Source: Spirochaeta sp. | Lineage (GTDB): Bacteria > Spirochaetota > Spirochaetia > UBA9216 | Direction of reading: 5' to 3' | Assembly (NCBI GenBank): GCA_003454605.1 | Contig: DMKD01000241.1 | Location: forward strand, 1 to 11,543 | Length of the DNA stretch: 11,543 bases | In this document: positions 5,436 to 11,543 of the stretch, piece by piece | Numbering within the stretch: the stretch's first letter is position 1 | How the letters are laid out: each line of letters opens with the position of its first letter | Program-made: the position numbers and the translations under genes | The notes under the pieces: model-generated | What the model was told of the DNA's origin: nothing | Database searches by the model: none | The model's input: only the letters and a program-made list of their open reading frames with translations

Positions 5436-6746
5436 TTATCTGATATCAGGGCCCGGTAACTGCTCACGTGCTGTTTCCCGGGCTTGTTCGATATCGACCG
5501 GACAAATCATTTTGCTTATCGGAATGAGAGCTGCCAGTGGAAATGCGGCTGCCGCAGGTATAATGATTTTCCATCCGACAATCGATATCAGTGCTGCGAT
5601 TATCATTGGAAAAACTGCCGCGCTGAGATTAAGTGCTCCGTATATTCCGGAATACAGCGCTCGCTTATCATCGGGGCTTATCTGAACAAGAACAGCCTCG
5701 GCGGATATTCTATAGGCGCTGGCCATTGCACCAAGAAGGGGCGCTATCACATAGATTACCCGGTATCCAAGTCCACCTGCAACCGATGCAGCGATGAACA
5801 GCGGCATGGTGAAGCCTAACACAGATTGAATACGCATCAGCCCCTTGAACCCTAGTGGTTTCACTATCCTTGGCCAGATTAGATTAGATAGAATCATTCC
5901 GCCTGTTTGAAGCAGTACTATCGTACCAATAAACGTGTTATCTATCTCATATGAAGAGATGAAAATTTTCATATAAAACGGTATCAACACGATTGATGAT
6001 GAAAGCAGATTAGCAGTAATTGCATAGTTTCTGAATGTGCTGTCTTTCTTCAGGATTTCAGCCATAGATGAGAAGATCGAAACACGCTCCGGTTTTTGTT
6101 TGCGGTTCGCTGGGGTTTCATGTATCATCCAGAACCCTATTGACGCGAGAGCTATCATTGATGCGGCCATAACGAAGAGTAGCCCGTATCGAAACATCCC
6201 GTTTTCAGTTGAGATTATAAATCTTGTCAGTATTCCTGAAATAAAGACGCCAATACTCCAGAAAACCTGTTTGTTCAGAAAAAAACGGCTTCGCAGTGCA
6301 GGTGGAATAGAACTACCGATAAGCGATACGTAGGTTATACCTGCAAAGGCGCCGCTTAGGGTGAAGAGAATAAGCCCTGAATAAACCATCAGCAGTATGA
6401 ACTCTGTTGAATACTTCCCGGCATTGAAGAGCAGAAAGCCTATCAGGAAGAATGCAGTCATCCTGGCATAAATACCTGCAAGTAAAAAGGGCTTTTGTCT
6501 GTTCCGTGACTGAAGGAAGGGAGAAAATAAAAGCTGTGAGATTAATGGAAGTCCCACCATTATTGTAGTTAGAATTCCGATATGTATTTCGCTTCCCCCA
6601 CTCTGTATTATAAGCGCCGGAAGTACGGTGTTAACTTCGGTGAAAGTAACTGCAAGCGCGAGGAAAATGCCGTGCAGCATGAATCCATGGTAACTGAGTT
6701 TTTGGTCTCTTGATGTTTTGTTGAAAGGGTTTTCGGTTTTACTCAT
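5436..6746 (-). CDS. Major facilitator superfamily transporter
   Basis: This is a 436-residue integral membrane protein with about twelve predicted helices: six between about residues 20 and 205, a charged central loop (HETPANRKQKPERVSIFSSMAEILKKD, about 209-235), and six more from about 240 to 420. The A-like loop after helix 2 carries QSRNRQKPF instead of a textbook GxxxDRxGRR, a degenerate form seen in several MFS subfamilies. No specificity motif is visible. The start ATG has AGGAA 8-12 bases upstream, overlapping the stop codon of the GntR remnant 10 bases away, so it belongs to that regulator's transcript. A sugar, sugar-acid or oligosaccharide substrate is plausible from the FadR-type regulator and the uronate genes nearby, but this is inference. 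A second copy once lay downstream (see 5344-5412). Confidence 0.88.
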   Translation of the reverse strand: MSKTENPFNKTSRDQKLSYHGFMLHGIFLALAVTFTEVNTVLPALIIQSGGSEIHIGILTTIMVGLPLISQLLFSPFLQSRNRQKPFLLAGIYARMTAFFLIGFLLFNAGKYSTEFILLMVYSGLILFTLSGAFAGITYVSLIGSSIPPALRSRFFLNKQVFWSIGVFISGILTRFIISTENGMFRYGLLFVMAASMIALASIGFWMIHETPANRKQKPERVSIFSSMAEILKKDSTFRNYAITANLLSSSIVLIPFYMKIFISSYEIDNTFIGTIVLLQTGGMILSNLIWPRIVKPLGFKGLMRIQSVLGFTMPLFIAASVAGGLGYRVIYVIAPLLGAMASAYRISAEAVLVQISPDDKRALYSGIYGALNLSAAVFPMIIAALISIVGWKIIIPAAAAFPLAALIPISKMICPVDIEQARETAREQLPGPDIR

Positions 6747-6756
6747 TCTGATGTTC

Positions 6757-6994
6757 CTATTGTATATTTTGATTTATTGTTTTGATAATGAGATCTTTAT
6801 CTTTGCTTTTAATTGCATCGACAATCTTTTTGTGTTCCTCAAAACTGTCAGCCAATGAATGAAGGCGGGTATAACGCATCATCATCCTCGGTTTCCTTAA
6901 GCGGAAGATTAGACTGAAGCTTCTCCGAATAAATATCATGCCGCAACTTTTGCACTATCTGTTCGGTTATAGTGAGTATTTTGTCATCGCCCAT
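6757..6994 (-). pseudogene. GntR/FadR-type regulator, internally deleted and frameshifted
   Basis: From an ATG at 6994 with a good Shine-Dalgarno (TTAGGAG) the minus strand reads MGDDKILTITEQIVQKLRHD, then IYSEKLQSNLPLKETE. This is the canonical first 36 residues of a GntR winged-helix domain, up to just before the recognition region. The frame then runs into DDDALYPPSFIG and a stop. In the next frame, from about 6890 to the TAG at 6757-6759, the typical C-terminal helix of the FCD ligand domain appears (YTRLHSLADSFEEHKKIVDA...). The first part of the DNA-binding domain is thus joined, out of frame, to the last part of the effector domain. A normal relative is about 220-240 residues, so roughly 400-450 bases are missing. 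Without the recognition helix it cannot act as a regulator. It may still serve as the leader of the MFS mRNA. Confidence 0.85.
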
Positions 6995-7080
6995 TTTTTC
7001 TCCTAAGAAATTTCATGAGTGCCATTTTTACATGATATTAGGGTCGTATTAAATATTATCATTTAACACCATTTTATACC

Positions 7081-7185
7081 AGCGATTCTCATTATGCCTG
7101 GAGCCTGGGCGATATAAGGTATACCGGACTCGGCGGCGGGGTGCCTATTGTTGCTGAGGATGACGGAACTATAGTGGACTGGTGA
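7081..7185 (+). pseudogene. Orphan C-terminal coding fragment, parent gene unknown
   Basis: On the plus strand a frame open from about 7042 to a TGA at 7183-7185 becomes protein-like and richer in G+C from about 7081: SDSHYAWSLGDIRYTGLG, then GGVPIVAEDDGTIVDW and stop. There is no start codon with a ribosome site, and stops lie just upstream (7033-7041). It looks like the last 30-35 residues of an enzyme whose remainder was deleted. I cannot name the family. It faces away from the deleted GntR regulator, so it may be what is left of the divergent target gene of that regulator (inference). Confidence 0.5.
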
Positions 7186-7199
7186 TTGAGGCGGGCTGA

Positions 7200-8969
7200 T
7201 TACCGGATGGTACTATTGAGCTTCATCCAGGAATCCGGGCCGACAATAGGTTCTTCAGCCCAGTTCTTATATTGTTCATATTCCTTGATAAAGTAATCGT
7301 TATTGGGATCATATGCTCTGCGGTATTTCTCATAAATTGTAATGACGATTTCTGCTGATTTTTTGCGGGTCGACATGTCATACGCTTTATCGGCATACTT
7401 CGCAAGAAAATAATGCAGTGAGAAGAGTTTTCCTGCCGGAAGTTCCCAGCCTGATTCAATATAATCTAGTAAAATAAAAACTGCGTCTTCATAATTTTCT
7501 TTCAGTGCTTCTATTTCTGCTTTTAATAAATACAATTCGCTGAGGGTCGGATACTCACTCAGCATTGTCTCAATAGTTTTTTCAAGGCTTTCTGTATCCG
7601 GCTCAACTCCCGGGTAATCGAGAAACAGCATCAGTGTTCTGAGCATATTATACGGGATAGGATAGTCGGTGTTTGTTTTTGAATATAGATTTCGAAAATT
7701 CCCCGAACTCAATTGTTTCAAATACTGATCATTGCGAAATACCATTTGCTGTTTTGCATTTTCATGCCCGGAATCAATCGGTGCTTCATGATAGGGAACA
7801 GAATGCTTTCTAACTGCATCGTAAAGATAAAATCTCCCTCCTCCACTGTATCCGTCCGAAAAGGAATAGTAGATTTTATCCTCTTTGTTATCAAATACTA
7901 CCGACATAAGTGTGGAAGCGTTGTTGATGGAACCGGCTCCTGGAACAAAGGGATAATCGTAATAACTCGTGTCTGATAAGAGTTGGAACATATCATCGAT
8001 AGTTTCAGGGATGTGCTGCGCGATTATCTTACTATATGCTTTCGGACGATAATCATTTTCAATAGAAAACAGAGTGTTGAAATCCTCTTTCATCTTTTTG
8101 TTATGGAAAAAATTCCATACGGCAACGTCGGTTCTTGCCTCCAAATAACTCATTACGGATTTTCCCGGGAAAAGATCGATTATAAGGGCATCGTTATCCC
8201 GACGACTGTTGAAGGTCCATATCGCCCCATGGTCGGAATTAAAATCAGCGCAATATAATTCCACATCTTTCAGACTTTTGGCTGTTTCAAGAATCTGTCT
8301 TGAAGCATAGAGATAGCTCATAGTCTCGGTTTGGTCGTCAAAACCTTCTGAATTGTTATTGCTGAAAGAAATGCCGTACTCGTTCATTCCGGTATGCATC
8401 CCGAGATATCCGCAGGAACCTATATTTACATAAGATAATCGGTCATCCGGCTGATAGTGAACTAATATTGGGTATTCCGATATTTCTATTGGTGCGTAAT
8501 CAAAGTTTCGGGCATGCAGGATCTGTTCTCCCGTATTAATTAGGAATGACGAGCATCCGAAATTTATGAAAGCATGAGCGCAGGTTAGCATCTTTATATC
8601 TCTGAATCTGAGTCCGGAGCCATCGTACATTCCAATTATTTCATCCTGATAACGGATCGGTAGTTTTTTATACTCACGGTTGATGAGTCTTCCGGCTTTT
8701 ATATTTTTAATGATGATCTTAAATATGTTTTTTTCATTATCCTGAATGATCTTCCTGAATATTGAGGCTGAATCCATCAGCTCCTCTTTCATCAAGGTTC
8801 CGTACTGAAAGCCCATTTCATAACTGTCTCCGCTCAACAGTAAAATAGTTACACCGTCATCGACATTTTTTTCAGCCCTTCCGATGATCTCAATTCCATT
8901 GTGAAGCTTAAAGGTGCTGCTGACGATGCAAAGCGATAGTATTATTATTATAAGAATTTTCATTCTCAT
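7200..8969 (-). CDS. Exported C45-family (acyl-CoA:6-APA acyltransferase-like) Ntn hydrolase with helical C-terminal region
   Basis: The product has 589 residues. An N-terminal hydrophobic signal (MRMKILIIIILSLCIVSS) suggests export or outer-face anchoring. The core follows the C45/AAT fold: the entry motif GDSYEMGFQYGTLMKEEL (about 47-64), the autocatalytic G-C junction FGCSSF with Cys139 as expected N-terminal nucleophile, HARNFDY (about 152-158), GYLGMHTGMNEYGISFSNN (about 187-205) and SINNASTL near residue 350. The last ~120 residues are helical and partly TPR-like (LYLLKAEIEALKENYEDAVF). Family members hydrolyse or transfer amide-linked acyl groups. The substrate here is unknown. No Shine-Dalgarno precedes the first ATG; a -35/-10 pair ends 6 bases upstream, so a leaderless mRNA is likely. 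Translation could alternatively begin at the second Met (8963). The gene follows the IclR gene by 49 bases in the same direction. Confidence 0.85.
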   Translation of the reverse strand: MRMKILIIIILSLCIVSSTFKLHNGIEIIGRAEKNVDDGVTILLLSGDSYEMGFQYGTLMKEELMDSASIFRKIIQDNEKNIFKIIIKNIKAGRLINREYKKLPIRYQDEIIGMYDGSGLRFRDIKMLTCAHAFINFGCSSFLINTGEQILHARNFDYAPIEISEYPILVHYQPDDRLSYVNIGSCGYLGMHTGMNEYGISFSNNNSEGFDDQTETMSYLYASRQILETAKSLKDVELYCADFNSDHGAIWTFNSRRDNDALIIDLFPGKSVMSYLEARTDVAVWNFFHNKKMKEDFNTLFSIENDYRPKAYSKIIAQHIPETIDDMFQLLSDTSYYDYPFVPGAGSINNASTLMSVVFDNKEDKIYYSFSDGYSGGGRFYLYDAVRKHSVPYHEAPIDSGHENAKQQMVFRNDQYLKQLSSGNFRNLYSKTNTDYPIPYNMLRTLMLFLDYPGVEPDTESLEKTIETMLSEYPTLSELYLLKAEIEALKENYEDAVFILLDYIESGWELPAGKLFSLHYFLAKYADKAYDMSTRKKSAEIVITIYEKYRRAYDPNNDYFIKEYEQYKNWAEEPIVGPDSWMKLNSTIR

Positions 8970-8975
8970 ATAAAA

Positions 8976-9004
8976 ATAATATTGGATGATTGTTCTGTTG
9001 TCTA
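8976..9004 (-). promoter_or_regulatory. Promoter of the C45-hydrolase gene with +1 at the start codon
   Basis: On the minus strand TAGACA (9004-8999) is followed after exactly 17 bases by TATTAT (8981-8976). Each is a 5/6 match to consensus. Six bases (TTTTAT) separate the -10 from the ATG at 8969, so the seventh base, the usual +1, is the A of the start codon. This is the same geometry as in the RRM gene. Confidence 0.7.
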
Positions 9005-9018
9005 TCGTTATTTATGGC

Positions 9019-9774
9019 TTATAGTCCGATAGCCGCCGAGATCTTCCTTGAAGCGGTCTTTACATTCTCGATGAGTTCGGCCTTGAGTTTATCCGATTTT
9101 CGAACTGATGGAAGTGATACGCTGAAAGCGGCGATTGTCTGTCCTTCGGTATCTATCACTGGCGCTGCAACACAGTATACACCGTCTTCATGCTCTTCGC
9201 GGTCCTCGGCAAAGCCTCGAAATTTAATATCATCGAGTTCGGTAATCAGTTCTGAAGCATCACGAAGGGTGTGTTCTGTGTAAGAAATAAATCTTACAGT
9301 TTTCAAATAATCTCGAAACTGTTCTTCAGCCATCCCCGCAAGAAGTACCTTACCTATTCCAGTACAGTATAAAGGTGCATGACTTCCGGCCTTTGAACTC
9401 ATCACAACTCTGAGATTCTTTGTCGATTCTCTCTTATCAAGATAAACCAGTTCATCATTATCGAGTACGGCCAGATGTATTGTCTCCTGGATAGTCTTAT
9501 GCAGATCGTCGATGTATGGACCTGCAATTTCCTTAATGTCCCTTGTTTCGCGGACTGATGATGCGAGGGTGAGAATTTTAGGTGATAGTGAGTAGAAGCC
9601 GCTATCCTCATCTTTACGAATATACCCGAGTGTGATCAGGGTGGAAAGCAGGCGATAGGTAGTACTTCGGTGTATGTCGGTCATTTCAATAATGCGGCCG
9701 GCGGTGAGATTCTTGTGCTTGCCAAGCAGTTCAAGCAGCCCAAGGGCCCTCGCTACGGTTTGTGCTGTATCCAT
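9019..9774 (-). CDS. IclR-family (KdgR-type) transcriptional regulator
   Basis: This is a 251-residue regulator starting at MDTAQTVARALGLLELL, the usual IclR opening. An in-frame ATG at 9831 would add 19 hydrophobic residues unlike the family and would read through the promoter. The N-terminal winged helix-turn-helix spans about residues 5-65 (AGRIIEMTDIHRSTTYRLLSTL for helices 2-3, then a wing GYIRKDEDSGFYSLSPK). The IclR effector domain runs from about 75 to the end, with APLYCTGIGKVLLAG and GVYCVAAPVIDTEGQTIAAFSVSLP as landmarks. It is divergently transcribed from Eda and KdgK, so it most probably senses KDG or a related uronate intermediate and controls that operon. The KdgR label rests on context. 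The start codon lacks a Shine-Dalgarno, and a -10 box lies 7 bases upstream. Confidence 0.9.
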   Translation of the reverse strand: MDTAQTVARALGLLELLGKHKNLTAGRIIEMTDIHRSTTYRLLSTLITLGYIRKDEDSGFYSLSPKILTLASSVRETRDIKEIAGPYIDDLHKTIQETIHLAVLDNDELVYLDKRESTKNLRVVMSSKAGSHAPLYCTGIGKVLLAGMAEEQFRDYLKTVRFISYTEHTLRDASELITELDDIKFRGFAEDREEHEDGVYCVAAPVIDTEGQTIAAFSVSLPSVRKSDKLKAELIENVKTASRKISAAIGL

Positions 9775-9781
9775 TAAACTC

Positions 9782-9810
9782 AGTATATCAGTCGATTCAG
9801 GCAAAAACAA
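9782..9810 (-). promoter_or_regulatory. Promoter of the IclR regulator gene, +1 at or one base before the ATG
   Basis: On the minus strand TTGTTT (9810-9805) is followed after 17 bases by TATACT (9787-9782), a 5/6 match to the -10 consensus. Seven bases (GAGTTTA) lie between the -10 and the ATG at 9774. The expected start of transcription is therefore the A before the ATG or the ATG itself. Confidence 0.6.
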
Positions 9811-9814
9811 GACG

Positions 9815-9892
9815 AATAATGAGAAAACCATCCATTATGTATCAAATAATGGGATTTATGTCTCAATAAATTGACAGTAGTTGCAAATAATG
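9815..9892. promoter_or_regulatory. Candidate IclR/KdgR operator cluster between divergent promoters
   Basis: CCATTAT (9832-9838) and ATAATGG (9846-9852) form a perfect 7-bp inverted repeat with a 7-base centre, midway between the two divergent promoters. The half-site AATAATG occurs three times: at 9815-9821, at 9845-9851 (within the palindrome) and at 9886-9892 (inside the spacer of the eda promoter). The last two are part of a 9-base direct repeat CAAATAATG exactly 41 bp apart, about four helical turns. That spacing would suit cooperative binding or looping. Binding by the adjacent IclR protein is inference. Confidence 0.5.
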
Positions 9893-9899
9893 ATATTGT
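9871..9899 (+). promoter_or_regulatory. Promoter of the eda-kdgK operon
   Basis: A perfect -35 TTGACA (9871-9876) is followed after 17 bases by TATTGT (9894-9899), a 4/6 match to the -10 consensus. The expected +1 is near 9906, giving a leader of about 11 bases that just contains the GGAGA ribosome site of eda. A copy of the AATAATG half-site lies within the spacer, so a bound repressor would overlap the promoter. Confidence 0.65.
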
Positions 9900-9916
9900 T
9901 GTTTTGGAGAAGAACT

Positions 9917-10576
9917 ATGGAAAAGATGATTCCCGACGGATTAGAAAAGAAAATAGAGGAGGCCGGTATTATTGCCGTGCTCGTTATAAATGATTCAGAG
10001 AAGGCTGTGCCTCTGGCAAAAACACTTCTTAACAGCGGGATAACTGCTATGGAGCTTACCCTGAGAACAGATGCGGCGCTTGATTCGCTGAAGAAAATCA
10101 CTGCAGAGGCTCCTGAAATGACTGCGGGAGCAGGCACCGTACTTACTCCAGCCCAGATCGCTGAAGTTAAATCAGCAGGTGTTGAGTTTGCAGTCACACC
10201 GGGGCTTAACCCCAATGTGATGAACGCCGCGGCTGATGCTGATATCCCTTTTGCTCCCGGTATCTGTATACCATCCGAGATTGAATGCGGTGTTGAAGCC
10301 GGATGTAGAATTCTCAAGTATTTTCATGCAGAGGGAATGGGCGGTTTAAAATATCTCAAGGGCATTAACACACCCTATAAATTTCTCGGTCTCCGCTATA
10401 TCCCGCTCGGCGGGCTGAATATCGACAATATGCGCAACTATCTTGAAGCTCCCGAAATTATTGCACTTGGAGGCAGCTGGATAGCGCCTTCAAAGCTCAT
10501 TGACGCTGGTGACTGGGATACAATAGCACGCAATGCTGATGCGGCAGTCAAGATTATGAACGAGGTGAGAGGATGA
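9917..10576 (+). CDS. eda: 2-dehydro-3-deoxy-6-phosphogluconate (KDPG/KHG) aldolase
   Basis: Eda cleaves KDPG to pyruvate and glyceraldehyde-3-phosphate in the cytoplasm, the final step of hexuronate breakdown. The 219-residue product is a class I aldolase barrel with near-E. coli numbering: catalytic Glu46 in MELTLRT (E45 in E. coli), Arg50, and Schiff-base Lys134 in KYFHAEGMGG (K133). AGAGTVL and GGSW are also present. Two active-site positions differ from E. coli: FFPAE is YFHAE, and the phosphate-loop PTGG is PLGG, putting Leu164 where Thr161 sits. The start at 9917 has GGAGA 7 bases upstream; an earlier in-frame ATG (9881) lies inside the promoter. The stop overlaps the kinase start (ATGA), so the two are translationally coupled. 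Confidence 0.93.
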   Translation: MEKMIPDGLEKKIEEAGIIAVLVINDSEKAVPLAKTLLNSGITAMELTLRTDAALDSLKKITAEAPEMTAGAGTVLTPAQIAEVKSAGVEFAVTPGLNPNVMNAAADADIPFAPGICIPSEIECGVEAGCRILKYFHAEGMGGLKYLKGINTPYKFLGLRYIPLGGLNIDNMRNYLEAPEIIALGGSWIAPSKLIDAGDWDTIARNADAAVKIMNEVRG

Positions 10577-11543
10577 TGGGGAATAAAACTCTAGTAACAT
10601 TCGGCGAAATAATGGGGCGTGTTGAGCCCGAAGGATTTATGAGGTTTCGGCAGGGAATGCCGGGACATTTGAGTATCAGTTTTTCAGGGGCCGAAGCCAA
10701 TGTAGCAGTATCAAACAAGGTAATGGGTAGAAACGCCCGCTATATTTCAGCCCTGCCGACCCATGCGATGGGACAGGCCTGTCTTGATTCGGTCAGGAAG
10801 TTCGGAGTTGATACGTCATTTGTTCATACTGCCGAAGGCCGGCTTGGACTGTATTTCGTCGAGACCGGTGCAAACCAGCGGCCGAGCAGCGTTATCTATG
10901 ACAGGGAACATTCGGTTGTTGCTGAAACTCCGGCCGATGCTTATGACTGGAAGGGCGCCTTTGAAGCCGCCGACTGGTTTCATATAAGCGGAATTACCCC
11001 CGCCATATCCAAAACCGCTGCGGATGCATCACTTGCTGCAGTAAAAGAAGCGAAGACCGCGGGGCTTACCGTCTCATGCGATCTGAATTACCGCAAGAAG
11101 CTCTGGAAATGGGAGCCGGGAACAGCTCAGCGTGAACTGGCTGAAAAGACAATGCGGGGAATGCTACCCTATGTTGATGTTGTAATCGGTAATGAGGAAG
11201 ATGCCTGGGACATCCTCCGGATTAAGGCCGGAGATACAGATGTTCATTCCGGAAAGCTTGAGATTAATAGATATCCGGATGTCGCTAAAAAGATAATCGC
11301 TCAATTTCCTAATGTGTCCAGGGTGGCTATTACTCTGCGTGAAAGTCTTTCGGCAAGCCACAATAACTGGGGCGCAATGCTCTATGACGGTATTTCCGCC
11401 AGAGCTTTCTTTGCACCGATGAGCGGGGAAGATTATAAACCTTTTGAGATTAAGAATATTGTGGACAGAGTAGGCGGCGGGGACGCTTTTTCTGCCGGTC
11501 TCATATATGCGCTTACTGATGACGAGCTGTCAGCCAGCCTTCA
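10573..11543 (+). CDS. kdgK: 2-keto-3-deoxygluconate kinase, PfkB family (3' end outside window)
   Basis: KdgK phosphorylates 2-keto-3-deoxygluconate with ATP to KDPG, the substrate of the preceding aldolase. The frame is open from the ATGATG at 10573-10578 to the window end, giving about 323 residues; the true end is a little beyond. It has the PfkB/ribokinase fold with an N-terminal sugar-binding region (TFGEIMGRVEPEG, SGAEANVAVS), NQRPSSVIYDRE, CDLNYRKKLW, NEEDAW, and the C-terminal anion-hole/catalytic motif VGGGDAF with the base Asp at about residue 304. The insert around DTDVHSGKLEINRYPDVAKK is typical of the longer (~340 residue) bacterial KDG kinases. ATG 10573 overlaps the TGA of eda by two bases; the second ATG (10576) is equally possible. 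GAGG at 10562-10565 is the ribosome site. Confidence 0.92.
   Translation, partial: MMGNKTLVTFGEIMGRVEPEGFMRFRQGMPGHLSISFSGAEANVAVSNKVMGRNARYISALPTHAMGQACLDSVRKFGVDTSFVHTAEGRLGLYFVETGANQRPSSVIYDREHSVVAETPADAYDWKGAFEAADWFHISGITPAISKTAADASLAAVKEAKTAGLTVSCDLNYRKKLWKWEPGTAQRELAEKTMRGMLPYVDVVIGNEEDAWDILRIKAGDTDVHSGKLEINRYPDVAKKIIAQFPNVSRVAITLRESLSASHNNWGAMLYDGISARAFFAPMSGEDYKPFEIKNIVDRVGGGDAFSAGLIYALTDDELSASL

Noticed and set aside
6037..6333. Plus-strand open frame of 98 codons inside the MFS gene, and similar long antisense frames in other genes
   Set aside because: They have no ribosome sites, their translations resemble no proteins, and they lie fully antisense to a convincing membrane protein or enzyme gene.
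7032..7062. Imperfect AT-rich dyad ATGATA/TATCAT upstream of the GntR remnant as a possible FadR-type operator
   Set aside because: The arms are only 6 bp with a 19-base centre in an A/T-rich region, and the cognate regulator is dead. It is too weak to annotate.
9881..9916. Alternative upstream start of eda at 9881
   Set aside because: It lies in the promoter spacer upstream of the predicted transcription start, lacks an SD and adds residues foreign to Eda. The ATG at 9917 has GGAGA in place.
1..11543. Search by eye for CRISPR arrays, tRNA/rRNA genes, insertion sequence ends and toxin-antitoxin or defence genes
   Set aside because: No regularly spaced repeats, cloverleaf-like segments, transposase frames or recognisable defence proteins were seen. 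The only direct repeats are the short operator-like ones reported.

Overview
The window looks like an accessory stretch of a bacterial chromosome with moderate G+C. It uses SD-led and apparently leaderless genes side by side, carries a stand-alone bacterial RRM protein, and has clustered genes of uronate (2-keto-3-deoxygluconate) catabolism. A spirochaete-like bacterium fits this mix, but only as a low-confidence inference because no rRNA or other taxonomic marker is present.

Layout. (1) 1-711 is the 3' end of a zinc-type medium-chain polyol/sugar dehydrogenase gene, followed by a strong hairpin. (2) 794-4973 is a plus-strand export cassette: a near-consensus promoter with a tandem 16-bp operator, a TetR-family regulator, an ABC ATPase, two different ABC-2 permeases and a 74-residue two-helix membrane protein. 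The permeases are separated by a 106-bp spacer holding three stacked inverted repeats, and another hairpin precedes the small gene. (3) 4983-6994 is minus-strand: a small RRM protein, an MFS transporter and the wreck of a GntR/FadR-type regulator. (4) 7081-7185 is an orphan C-terminal coding fragment on the plus strand. (5) 7200-8969 (minus) is an exported C45/Ntn-hydrolase-like protein with a helical C-terminal region. (6) 9019-9774 (minus) is an IclR/KdgR-type regulator, transcribed divergently from KDPG aldolase and 2-keto-3-deoxygluconate kinase (9917 to the window end).

How it fits together. The right end is a standard lower uronate pathway: KdgK phosphorylates KDG to KDPG, Eda splits KDPG into pyruvate and glyceraldehyde-3-phosphate, and the IclR regulator sits head-to-head with palindromic AT-rich repeats in the shared control region. 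The TetR cassette is probably a self-regulated efflux system of unknown substrate. The middle, 5.3-7.2 kb, is a decay zone with three gene remnants: a 22-codon fossil of a second MFS gene, a GntR regulator with an internal deletion and frameshift, and a C-terminal stub. The intact MFS gene may be the survivor of a lost sugar-acid locus.

The most interesting signals are the three minus-strand genes whose -10 boxes lie only 6-7 nt from the ATG and that lack a Shine-Dalgarno (apparent leaderless mRNAs), the fossil MFS paralogue, and the stacked hairpins with UCCG loops in the ABC operon. I found no CRISPR array, tRNA, rRNA, IS element or defence system.
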